From an uncultured Rhodanobacter sp. (GTDB taxonomy: Bacteria; Pseudomonadota; Gammaproteobacteria; Xanthomonadales; Rhodanobacteraceae), in contig CAIKJM010000589.1 of assembly GCA_903827735.1 (NCBI GenBank), positions 1-10,428 of the forward strand: a stretch of DNA of 10,428 nucleotides, given 5' to 3'. This document shows, piece after piece, positions 1-6,407 of this stretch (its first letter is position 1; each line of letters begins with the position of its first letter). Below the pieces are notes generated by a model that searched no databases, was not told where the DNA came from, and worked only from the letters and a program-made list of their open reading frames with translations. A program made the position numbers and the translations under genes.

Positions 1-11
1 GTGGTGATGGC

Positions 12-917
12 ATGACTGACGACGGCAAACCGCTGATCACACCGCTGGTCGACGCGCGCGAGATTCATCTCATCGTGCTGACCGGTCTGTCCGGCGGCGG
101 CAAGACGGTGGCGTTGCGCGCACTGGAAGATCTCGAATTCTATTGCGTCGACAATCTGCCCTCGGCACTGCTGCCGGAGCTGGTCAACGAGGTCATTCAA
201 GGCAACGGCGGCATGCACCGGCGTATTGCCGTGGGCGTGGATGTGCGCAACCGCGGCACCGACTTCGTGCATATGCCGAAGGTGCTTTCCGATCTGGCTG
301 CAGCCGGTGTGCAGGTGCAGCTGGTGTTTCTCGACTGCCGCGACGAGGTGCTGATCAAGCGCTATTCGGAAAGCCGTCGGCGTCATCCACTCGCCATGCG
401 CGGCGTGTCGCTGGCCGACGCCATTGCCGAGGAGCGTCGCCTGCTGCGGCCGCTGATGGCGATTGCCGAAAAGGTGATCGACTCCAGCGAGCTCAACGTG
501 CATCAGCTGCGGCGGCTTATCGCCACCGGCTATGCCCGGGCCACCGAGGGGCTGACGCTGATGTTCCAATCGTTCGCGTTCCGCCGCGGGCTGCCGCTGG
601 ATTCGGACTTCGTGTTCGACGCGCGCTGTCTGCCCAATCCGCACTGGCAGCCGCACCTGCGGCCGCTGTCTGGTAAGGACGCGGCAGTGCGCGATTTTCT
701 CGACGTCGAGCCGCTGGTCGGCGAATACTTTGCCGACACCGCACGCTGGCTGGACGCGTGGGTGCCGCGCTTTGAACAGGACGATCGCAGCTATATGACC
801 ATCGCTGTCGGCTGCACCGGCGGCCGCCATCGTTCGGTCTATCTGGTCGAAAAACTTGCCGCCCATTTTCGCGCCCATCGCGAAGGCGTACTCACCTTTC
901 ATCGCGAACTCGAGTGA
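12..917 (+). CDS. rapZ: RapZ family RNase adapter / nucleotide-binding protein
   Basis: The 301-residue product matches the RapZ/YvcJ family along its whole length. The P-loop GLSGGGKT lies at residues 25-32, followed by the family signature VDNLP. The C-terminal half has FDAR-LPNPHW and the highly conserved IAVGCTGGRHRSV block. In E. coli, RapZ binds the small RNA GlmZ and directs RNase E to it, controlling GlcN-6-P synthase; in other bacteria the homologue is a P-loop protein of less clear role. It is slightly longer than the E. coli protein (about 284 aa), mostly at the N-terminus, and it ends HRELE without the basic tail that E. coli uses for RNA binding, so an sRNA role here is not assured. 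The ATG sits in an ATGA context, so it may overlap the stop of an upstream gene; hprK is the usual neighbour, but it is outside the window. The PTS genes that follow suggest a shared operon. Confidence 0.95.
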   Translation: MTDDGKPLITPLVDAREIHLIVLTGLSGGGKTVALRALEDLEFYCVDNLPSALLPELVNEVIQGNGGMHRRIAVGVDVRNRGTDFVHMPKVLSDLAAAGVQVQLVFLDCRDEVLIKRYSESRRRHPLAMRGVSLADAIAEERRLLRPLMAIAEKVIDSSELNVHQLRRLIATGYARATEGLTLMFQSFAFRRGLPLDSDFVFDARCLPNPHWQPHLRPLSGKDAAVRDFLDVEPLVGEYFADTARWLDAWVPRFEQDDRSYMTIAVGCTGGRHRSVYLVEKLAAHFRAHREGVLTFHRELE

Positions 918-954
918 CCACCATGCCTCGTCATATCACTACAGGGTCAACGGC

Positions 955-1347
955 ATGAACGTCAGCGTACTTTTGATGACGCACGAAGCGGTCGGCAATG
1001 CGCTTATCGCCGCCGCGCACCACGTCATGCCCAAACTGCCGCTGCAAGTTGCTGCGGTGGAGGTTCCGCCACAGGCCGACCCGGACGTGATGCGCACGCT
1101 TACCGCGCGCCACGCGCGCGAACTCGATCACGGCGACGGTGTCCTAGTGCTGGCCGATCTGTATGGCGCCACGCCATGCAACATCGGTCTCTCGCTCGGC
1201 GCACTCGGCGTGCATCTGCGCTGCGTGTCCGGACTCAACCTGCCGATGCTGTTGCGTGTCCTCAATTACGCCGACAAACCGCTGGACGAGCTGGCCGAAA
1301 TCGCGGCCAGCGGCGGACGCGGCGGAATCTTTATCGACCATGCCTGA
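955..1347 (+). CDS. PTS EIIA component, mannose (Man) family, stand-alone domain
   Basis: This 130-residue single-domain protein starts MNVSVLLMTHEAVG, placing the phosphorylatable histidine at position 10 as in the EIIA domain of E. coli ManX. The later stretch VLVLADLYGATPCNI matches the conserved D-L-x-G-A/G-T-P motif of the family. It would accept phosphate from His15 of HPr in the cytoplasm. No EIIB, EIIC or EIID follows, so transport is unlikely to be its job here; an output or regulatory role is inferred. The frame stays open upstream to 856, but that would overlap rapZ heavily and add residues foreign to the family. ATG 955 gives exact family length and places the histidine correctly. 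The preceding AGGG at 942-945 is a modest ribosome site. The start overlaps the stop of a possible 11-codon ORF at 923-958. Confidence 0.93.
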   Translation: MNVSVLLMTHEAVGNALIAAAHHVMPKLPLQVAAVEVPPQADPDVMRTLTARHARELDHGDGVLVLADLYGATPCNIGLSLGALGVHLRCVSGLNLPMLLRVLNYADKPLDELAEIAASGGRGGIFIDHA

Positions 1348-1355
1348 TTTTACTT

Positions 1356-1625
1356 ATGCTTGAACAAGAAATCGTGGTTTCCAACAAGCTTGGCCTGCAT
1401 GCGCGCGCATCGGCGAAGCTGGTGCAGCTTGTTCAAGGGTTCAAGTCGACCGTGTGGCTGGTCAGCCGCGGTCGCGAGGTCAACGCCCAGAGCATCATGG
1501 GCGTGATGATGCTGGCCGCCGGCATCGGTACGCCGCTGATCATTCGCGCCGACGGCGCGGACGAGCAGGCCGCCGTCACCGCCGTGGCGGATCTGTTTGC
1601 GCGCAAGTTCGACGAAGGAGCATGA
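1356..1625 (+). CDS. ptsH: Phosphocarrier protein HPr
   Basis: The 89-residue product has the HPr active site NKLGLHARAS with His15 and Arg17, and the regulatory site QSIMGVMML with Ser46. His15 carries phosphate from Enzyme I to EIIA proteins. Ser46 is the residue modified by HPr kinase/phosphorylase in bacteria that have HprK. The surrounding consensus is intact, which supports an hprK gene nearby, probably just upstream of rapZ and outside this window. The start ATG follows the EIIA stop by 8 nt, so the two are almost certainly cotranscribed and perhaps translationally coupled. The frame is open further upstream inside the EIIA gene, but MLEQEIVV is the normal HPr N-terminus. The family length is about 85-90 residues, so the gene is complete. 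Confidence 0.96.
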   Translation: MLEQEIVVSNKLGLHARASAKLVQLVQGFKSTVWLVSRGREVNAQSIMGVMMLAAGIGTPLIIRADGADEQAAVTAVADLFARKFDEGA

Positions 1626-1631
1626 GGTGAA

Positions 1632-1855
1632 GCAGGGAACGGGAAACCACCCGAGGTGGCCCAGCAGGGAACAGGGAATGGGAAACGGCACGCATAAGGC
1701 GTGTTTGAGACCCTGCGCTTTTTTTCTTACCTATCCGAAGCTGCCCCGCTCCTTCTTTATGCTTAACGTTCCCCATTCCCCGTTACTCGCGGCTTCGCCA
1801 CTCGCCCTTCGGGCCGCCTTTGGCGTTCGCGCTGCGCGCGTCCCTGTTCCCCGCG
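1632..1855. repeat. Inverted G-rich/C-rich repeats filling the ptsH-ptsI gap
   Basis: Bases 1670-1687 (AACAGGGAATGGGAAACG) are mirrored at 1767-1784 (CGTTCCCCATTCCCCGTT), pairing at 16 of 18 positions around a loop of about 80 bases. A second pair, GGGAACAGGGA at 1667-1677 and TCCCTGTTCCC at 1841-1851, is a perfect 11-bp inverted repeat. A related direct copy, GCAGGGAACGGGAAAC, lies at 1632-1647. The 246-bp gap 1626-1871 contains no gene I can support. Such GGGAA/TTCCC-rich stretches resemble the dispersed intergenic repeats common in Xanthomonadaceae genomes; that link is from general knowledge and was not checked by search. Confidence 0.6.
1689..1725 (+). terminator. Weak hairpin followed by a seven-T run, possible attenuator between ptsH and ptsI
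   Basis: A perfect 5-bp stem, CACGC-ATAAG-GCGTG (1689-1703), is followed 15 bases later by seven T residues (1719-1725). An alternative stem, GCGTG with TGCGC next to the T-run, needs two G-U pairs. Neither is a textbook intrinsic terminator, because the first stem is too far from the T-run and the second is weak. It might lower ptsI expression relative to ptsH. Confidence 0.25.
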
Positions 1856-1871
1856 CGGCGAGTGCCGCGCC

Positions 1872-3635
1872 ATGAGGCATGTCCTCAGCGGCACGATCGC
1901 TGCACACGGCATGGCGCTGGGTCGCGCACGCCTGGTGCAGCCGAGCCGCTACAGCGTCGACACCCGACCGCTGGCCGAAGACGAGGTCGAGGAACAGATT
2001 GAACTGTTGCATCGTGCGCTGGATACCGCGCGGCAGGAGCTGCGCGAACTGCGCGGCAAACTGCACGGTGCGCTGGCACGTGAGGTCAACGAATTCATCG
2101 ACGCGCACAGCCTGCTGCTGGATGACGGCGAGCTGCTGCGCGGGCTGGACGACATGATTCGCATCGGCCATTACCGTCCGGGCGCGGCGCTGAAAAAACA
2201 GCGTGATCGTCTGGCCGCCGTGTTCGAGGCGATGGACGATCCCTACCTGCGCAGCCGCAAAGAAGACATCGAGCAGGTGATCAACCGGGTGATCTCCGCG
2301 CTGCAGCGGCAGACCAGCCCGGAAGAACGTAAGCTCGCCGCACGAGTCGGTGAAATCCTGATTGCCGACAGCGTCGCGCCGGGCGACATGGCGCAGCTGG
2401 CCGGCAACGGCCTGCTCGGCGTGGTCGGCAGCTCCGGCAGCCCGTATTCGCACAGCGCGATTCTCGCCCGCAGCCTCGGCCTGCCGATGCTGGTGGGCAC
2501 GCGCGATGCGCTGTCGACCATTCACGACGACGATCTGATCCTGCTCGACGCCGAGCGCGGCGAAGCGATCGTTCATCCCACCGCGCAAGACTTGTCGCGC
2601 TATCGCGCGTGGCAGCGCGAAGCGGCGATCGAAGGCCGTCGTCTGGCGATGCTGGCCAATGCGCCCACGCGCACCCGCGACGGCGTCGACATCTGCCTGC
2701 TCGCCAACGCCGAAAGCGCCAGCGACGTGGCGGCCGCACGCTCGCGCGGCGCCGACGGCGTAGGCCTGTATCGCACCGAATTTCTCTTCCTGCGGCACAA
2801 GGGTTTGCCGTCGGAGGATGAGCAGTTCATCGCCTATCGCGACCTGGTGATGGGCATGGGCGGCCTGCCGGTGACGATCCGCACGCTCGACCTCGGCGCC
2901 GACAAGGCCGATGCCGCCGGGCTGGTGGTGCGCGGCGAAGAAAACCCCGCGCTGGGCGTGCGCGGCGTACGCCTGTCGCTGCGCTACCCGGCCGTGTTCA
3001 CCACGCAGATCCGCGCGATCCTGCGCGCCGCCTGCTACGGCCCGGTGCGCGTGCTGGTGCCGATGGTTACCCAGCCCGACGAGCTGATCGCCGTGCGCAC
3101 CCTGTTCCGGCTGGCCCGACAGGACCTGAAACGCGAAAACGTCGACCTGCCGGAAAAGCTGCCTCTGGGTGCAATGATCGAAGTACCGGCCGCGGCGATC
3201 AACGTGCGTGCCCTGCTGGAGTACTCGGATTTTCTCGCCATCGGCACCAACGATCTGGCCCAGTACGTGCTGGCCGCCGATCGCGGCAACGACGCGCTGG
3301 AAAACATCTATAACCCGCTGCAGCCCGCGCTGCTGCGGCTGCTATCGCACGTCATCAGCGCCGGCCGTCGGGCCAAAAAACCGGTCAGCCTGTGCGGCGA
3401 AATCGCCGGCGATGTGAACTTCACCGCGCTGCTGCTGGTGCTTGGCCTGTGCGAATTCAGCATGCATCCGACGCAAATCCTGCACGTGCGCGACCGCCTG
3501 GCCACGCTCGACCACGCCCACCTGCGTCGCCAGGCTTCGCGCCTGCTGCGCGCGCATACGCACGAACAGGCCGAGGCCCTGATGGGCGAGATTCTCGGGG
3601 GGCATGTGGCCCCCGCCGTTCATGCGCTGAGCTGA
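1872..3635 (+). CDS. ptsI: PTS Enzyme I (phosphoenolpyruvate-protein phosphotransferase)
   Basis: This 587-residue protein has the full Enzyme I layout. An N-terminal HPr-binding helical region is followed by the phospho-histidine domain, with YSHSAILARSLGLP placing the active histidine at residue 194. The C-terminal PEP-binding TIM barrel contains GVGLYRTEFLFL, RTLDLGADK, the NPALGVRG arginine motif, GAMIEVPAAA, FLAIGTNDLAQY and VSLCGEIAGD with catalytic Cys508. It transfers phosphate from PEP to HPr. There is no N-terminal GAF domain, so it is PtsI-like rather than PtsP-like. The residues just before the histidine (SSGSPYSH) differ from the usual GGxTSH, a mild deviation. The ATG at 1872 is the first in the frame and is preceded by a weak GGCGAG at 1857-1862. 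It is separated from ptsH by 246 bp of repeat-rich DNA, so it may have its own promoter or reduced readthrough. Confidence 0.95.
   Translation: MRHVLSGTIAAHGMALGRARLVQPSRYSVDTRPLAEDEVEEQIELLHRALDTARQELRELRGKLHGALAREVNEFIDAHSLLLDDGELLRGLDDMIRIGHYRPGAALKKQRDRLAAVFEAMDDPYLRSRKEDIEQVINRVISALQRQTSPEERKLAARVGEILIADSVAPGDMAQLAGNGLLGVVGSSGSPYSHSAILARSLGLPMLVGTRDALSTIHDDDLILLDAERGEAIVHPTAQDLSRYRAWQREAAIEGRRLAMLANAPTRTRDGVDICLLANAESASDVAAARSRGADGVGLYRTEFLFLRHKGLPSEDEQFIAYRDLVMGMGGLPVTIRTLDLGADKADAAGLVVRGEENPALGVRGVRLSLRYPAVFTTQIRAILRAACYGPVRVLVPMVTQPDELIAVRTLFRLARQDLKRENVDLPEKLPLGAMIEVPAAAINVRALLEYSDFLAIGTNDLAQYVLAADRGNDALENIYNPLQPALLRLLSHVISAGRRAKKPVSLCGEIAGDVNFTALLLVLGLCEFSMHPTQILHVRDRLATLDHAHLRRQASRLLRAHTHEQAEALMGEILGGHVAPAVHALS
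3598..3614 (+). other. Perfect GC hairpin near the 3' end of ptsI
   Basis: GGGGGC-ATGTG-GCCCCC forms a perfect 6-bp all-GC stem with a 5-base loop, 21 bases before the ptsI stop. No T-run follows, so it is not an intrinsic terminator. It may slow 3'-exonuclease decay or be a by-product of the coding sequence. Confidence 0.25.
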
Positions 3636-3708
3636 TTGCCGGCTGCGCTGCGGCCAAAGCGCGTGCTGGCGCGACTTTAGAATCACGATTTCCTTGTCCG
3701 TCCGTCAC

Positions 3709-3737
3709 TTGCATAACCGACGCTGGATGGTACTAAT
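3709..3737 (+). promoter_or_regulatory. Candidate sigma70-type promoter of the lexA-imuA-imuB-dnaE2 operon
   Basis: TTGCAT (3709-3714) and ACTAAT (3732-3737) are spaced by 17 bp and match the -35 and -10 consensus at 3 of 6 and 4 of 6 positions, which is weak. The -10 lies inside the LexA palindrome, so bound LexA would exclude polymerase. The predicted start of transcription would fall around 3743-3747, at or next to the lexA ATG. The rest of the 111-bp gap 3636-3746 shows only short GC stems after ptsI and no gene. Confidence 0.35.
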
Positions 3738-3748
3738 ATTAGTACCAT
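3727..3748. promoter_or_regulatory. LexA operator: perfect 22-bp palindrome overlapping the lexA start codon
   Basis: The core GGTACTAATATTAGTACC (3729-3746) is a perfect palindrome, extended by AT and AT to 22 bp with no mismatch. Its right end includes the first two bases of the lexA ATG. The position is ideal for autorepression. The half-site TACTAAT is not the E. coli CTGT-N8-ACAG type. It contains GTAC at both ends separated by 8 bases, and it resembles but does not equal LexA motifs I recall for Xanthomonas. Assignment to LexA rests on position, perfect symmetry and the known autoregulation of lexA. Confidence 0.8.
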
Positions 3749-4355
3749 GCCGCTTTCGCCTACCCAGCAAACCCTGCTCGATTACCTGCGCCAACACATT
3801 GATGCGCAGGGCTATCCGCCGTCGCAGATGGAGATTGCCGCGGCGCTAGGCTTTCGGCAGAACCGCTCAGCGCGACTGCATCTGGAAGCGCTGGCCAAGG
3901 CCGGCCATATCGAATGGCTGGGTGGTCAGGCACGCGGTATCCGGCTGATCAACCGGCAGGCGCCGGCCAAGCTGATGCAGGTGCCGCTGCTCGGACGCGT
4001 GGCGGCAGGCAAACCGATCGCCTCGGATGCCGAGGTGCGCCGCCAGGTGTCGCTGGATGCCTCGCTCTTTCACCTGCGCCCCGATTACCTGCTGGAAGTG
4101 CTCGGCGAATCGATGCGGCTCGATGGCATTCTGCCGCATGACCTGATCGGCGTGCACCGCACGCCAGAAGCGCGCAGCGGCCAGACCGTGGTGGCACGGC
4201 TCGATGGCGAGTTCACCGTCAAGCGGCTGGAGCGCAGGGGCGCGCGCATCCGCCTATTACCGCGCAATCCGGCGTTCGCCCCGATCGAGGTCGATCCGCG
4301 CAGCAGCGACTTCGCCATCGAGGGCCTGTTCGCCGGGCTGATCAGGCCGGGCTGA
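3747..4355 (+). CDS. lexA: LexA-type SOS repressor (LexA2-like, cassette-linked)
   Basis: The 202-residue product has an N-terminal winged helix-turn-helix (about residues 5-68: SPTQQTLLDYLRQ, GYPPSQMEIAAALGF) and a C-terminal S24 peptidase domain. The self-cleavage bond is Ala87-Gly88 in RVAAGKP, the nucleophile is Ser122 in LGESMRLDG, and the general base is Lys159 in FTVKRL. All parts for RecA-stimulated autocleavage are present. The recognition-helix region reads GFRQNRSARLHL against GFRSPNAAEEHL in E. coli, so most base-contacting positions differ and a non-E. coli operator is expected. The ATG at 3747 is the only sensible start: the protein begins normally there and the next Met is residue 28, inside the DNA-binding domain. 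No Shine-Dalgarno precedes it. The stop shares one base with the imuA start (TGATG), so it leads a translationally coupled operon. Confidence 0.95.
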   Translation: MPLSPTQQTLLDYLRQHIDAQGYPPSQMEIAAALGFRQNRSARLHLEALAKAGHIEWLGGQARGIRLINRQAPAKLMQVPLLGRVAAGKPIASDAEVRRQVSLDASLFHLRPDYLLEVLGESMRLDGILPHDLIGVHRTPEARSGQTVVARLDGEFTVKRLERRGARIRLLPRNPAFAPIEVDPRSSDFAIEGLFAGLIRPG

Positions 4356-4990
4356 TGGCCAGCGTCGTCGCTCTCGAAAGCCTGCTCGATTCGCGCCGGG
4401 TCTGGCGCGGCCAGCCGCAGGCGCGCCCGACATCGAGACAGCCGACCGGCTTTGCCGCGCTGGACGCCCAACTGCCCAGCGGCGGCTGGCCGGAATCGGC
4501 GCTCAGTGAATTGCTGCTGCCGATGGACGGCATCGGCGAGCTGCGCCTGCTGTGGCCCACGCTGGCGCGGCTATCGCAGGCCGGCGACGCCACGTCCGAT
4601 GAAAAAATCGTGCTGATCGCCCCGCCTTACCTGCCGTTTGCCAGCGCCTGGGCAAACGCCGGCGTCCGCCTGGACAAGCTGCAGATCGTGCTGGCCCAGC
4701 CGCGCGACGTGCTGTGGGCGACCGAGCAATGCCTGCGCTCGGCGGCGTGTGCGGCCGTGCTGTGCTGGCCGCTGCAGGCCGACGATCGCGCGCTGCGCCG
4801 GCTGCAGGTGGCGGCAGAAACCGGCCAGTGCCTTGGCTTCGCCATGCGCGACGCCAAAGCCGCGGCCAATCCGTCACCGGCAGCCCTGCGCATCGTCATC
4901 GATACCGCACCGGCGCAGCTGCGCGTCATCAAATGCCGCGGCGGCAATCCGCCGACGCAGCCGCTGCCGCTTTCCGCGCTCACACGTTGA
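4355..4990 (+). CDS. imuA: ImuA, RecA-like accessory protein of the mutasome
   Basis: The 211-residue protein follows lexA with a one-base overlap and precedes imuB, the standard place for ImuA. Recognisable family parts are TGFAALDAQLPSGGWP (residues 31-46), the SELLLP strand, and the later VLIAPPYLPFASAW and LQIVLAQPRDVLWATEQCLRS blocks. It is a RecA/SulA-like fold, but at the P-loop position (residues 56-63) it has PMDGIGEL, without GK-T/S, so it should not bind ATP in the RecA manner. This is usual for ImuA. Family work places it as a partner of ImuB and RecA in DnaE2-dependent translesion synthesis. An AGG at 4344-4346 inside the lexA end may serve as its ribosome site. The last bases, ending in the TGA at 4988-4990, form the ribosome site for imuB. 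Confidence 0.9.
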   Translation: MASVVALESLLDSRRVWRGQPQARPTSRQPTGFAALDAQLPSGGWPESALSELLLPMDGIGELRLLWPTLARLSQAGDATSDEKIVLIAPPYLPFASAWANAGVRLDKLQIVLAQPRDVLWATEQCLRSAACAAVLCWPLQADDRALRRLQVAAETGQCLGFAMRDAKAAANPSPAALRIVIDTAPAQLRVIKCRGGNPPTQPLPLSALTR

Positions 4991-5000
4991 GGCGGACGCG

Positions 5001-6407
5001 ATGCTGTGGGCCTGCATTCTGCTGCCGCAACTGGCGCTCGACGGCGTCCTTCGCCGACACGCCGCACCCGACCAGCCGCTGGCGCTAATCAGCGGCCCCT
5101 CGCAGCGGCGCGTGCTGCATGCGGTCAACGAGGCGGCCGAAGCCGAAGGCCTGCATGCCGGCCAGCCGCTGACCACGGCGCAGACGCTTTGCCATCACTT
5201 TGCCAAGGTCGACGTCGACAGCGCCGCGGTCGAGCGCACCCACGATTTCCTCGCCGCCTGGGCGTACCGCTACGGTTCGCTGGTCAGCCGCAGCCTGCCC
5301 TCGACGCTGCTGCTGGAAGTGGAAGCCAGCTTCAAACTGTTCGGCCCTTGGCCACGGCTGGAAGCGCGCCTGCGCCACGATCTTTCCGAGCTGGGTTTTC
5401 GTCATCGCATCGTGCTGGCGCCCAATCCCTGGGCCGCACGCGCGCTGGTGAACCGGCACGATGGCCTGGCCATCAGCCAGGACGCGCCGCTGCAGCAGGC
5501 GCTGGGCCAGTTGCCGGTCGATGCCAGCGGCCTGCCGCTCGACGTCTGCGAAAGCCTGGGCCGGATGGGCCTGCGCACGCTGCAGCCGGTATTTGCCCTG
5601 CCGCGCGCGGCGCTGGGCAAGCGCGTCGGTGCGTCTGCGCTGCAGCAGCTCGATCGCCTCACCGGGGCACTAGCCACGCCGCTGCCGTATTTCCAGCCGG
5701 CCGATGTGTTCGAGGCGCGCATCGAGTTCAACTACGACGTCACGTCCAGCCAGGCGCTGCTGTTTCCACTGCGTCGGCTGATCGACGATCTGGCCGTCTA
5801 TCTGGCCGGCCGCGACGGCGGCGTGCAGCAATTCTTGCTGCGACTGGAGCACGATCGCGGCCCGGTCACCGACGTGCGCATCGGCCTGCTGGCGGCCGAG
5901 CGCGAACCGGCCATGCTGTTCGAATTCGCACGCGGACGGCTGGAGCCGCTGACGCTAACTGCATCGGTCAGCGCGATGCAACTGATCGCGACCGAGCTGC
6001 CGCCGTTCGTGCCGGCCGCACGCGATCTGTTCGATACGCGGCCGCAACAGGCCATGCCCTGGCAGCAGCTGCGCGAACGGCTGCGCGCGCGGCTCGGCGA
6101 TGATGCCGTGCATGGACTGGCCATACGCGCCGATCACCGGCCCGAACGCTCATGGCAAATAGACGTCCAAACCAAGTCATCGCCACTGCCCCTTCCGCGG
6201 CCGGGCTGGCTGCTTAAGCAGCCGATACCGCTACGCGATCATCGCCTGCGCGTTCTGGCCGGCCCCGAACGCATCGAAAGCGGCTGGTGGGAGGCCGACG
6301 TGCGCCGCGATTACTACGTGGTGGAAACCAGCATGGGCCAACGTGCGTGGGCGTATCGGCCGGTCGGTGAGCTGGGCGAATTCATGCTGCACGGCTGGTT
6401 TGCGTGA
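5001..6407 (+). CDS. imuB: ImuB, catalytically degenerate Y-family polymerase homologue
   Basis: The 468-residue product begins MLWACILLPQLALD, the typical ImuB start, and runs through a Y-family-like fold: LYxT-type N-terminal region, LVSRSLPSTLLLEVEASFKLFG near residues 94-115, LALPRAALGKR-like thumb and a little-finger region LLFPLRRLIDDLAVYL. By eye the first catalytic Asp is absent and the SIDE motif is replaced by LEVEAS, with Val107-Glu108 in the Asp-Glu position, so it should not polymerise DNA. In studied systems ImuB is a hub binding the beta clamp, ImuA and DnaE2. RDLF at 341-344 is a possible clamp-binding peptide. The C-terminus has the RPGWLLKQPIPL and WAYRPVGELGEFMLHGWFA blocks. 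ATG 5001 is chosen over the longer frame from 4638 because it gives the family N-terminus and has GAGG at 4989-4992 with 8-nt spacing. Confidence 0.93.
   Translation: MLWACILLPQLALDGVLRRHAAPDQPLALISGPSQRRVLHAVNEAAEAEGLHAGQPLTTAQTLCHHFAKVDVDSAAVERTHDFLAAWAYRYGSLVSRSLPSTLLLEVEASFKLFGPWPRLEARLRHDLSELGFRHRIVLAPNPWAARALVNRHDGLAISQDAPLQQALGQLPVDASGLPLDVCESLGRMGLRTLQPVFALPRAALGKRVGASALQQLDRLTGALATPLPYFQPADVFEARIEFNYDVTSSQALLFPLRRLIDDLAVYLAGRDGGVQQFLLRLEHDRGPVTDVRIGLLAAEREPAMLFEFARGRLEPLTLTASVSAMQLIATELPPFVPAARDLFDTRPQQAMPWQQLRERLRARLGDDAVHGLAIRADHRPERSWQIDVQTKSSPLPLPRPGWLLKQPIPLRDHRLRVLAGPERIESGWWEADVRRDYYVVETSMGQRAWAYRPVGELGEFMLHGWFA

Noticed and set aside
1597..1875. A 92-residue frame across the ptsH-ptsI gap
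   Set aside because: It overlaps the ptsH end, covers the inverted repeats, and has the low-complexity Pro/Arg/Ala composition typical of translated GC-rich repeats.
1731..2798. A 355-residue minus-strand frame opposite ptsI, and similar long antisense frames opposite imuA, imuB and dnaE2 (for example 7079-7879 and 8030-9148)
   Set aside because: They are shadows of high-GC coding sequence. They are rich in Arg, Gln, His and Ala, show no recognisable domain, and lie fully inside well-identified genes.
3598..3680. An intrinsic terminator after ptsI
   Set aside because: GC stems exist (3598-3614 and CGCG-TGCTGG-CGCG after the stop), but none is followed by a T-run. Termination here cannot be supported from sequence alone.
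4638..5000. A longer imuB starting at 4638
   Set aside because: It would overlap imuA by more than 350 bases and add an Arg/Ser/Cys-rich segment foreign to the family. ATG 5001 has a good ribosome site and the typical N-terminus.
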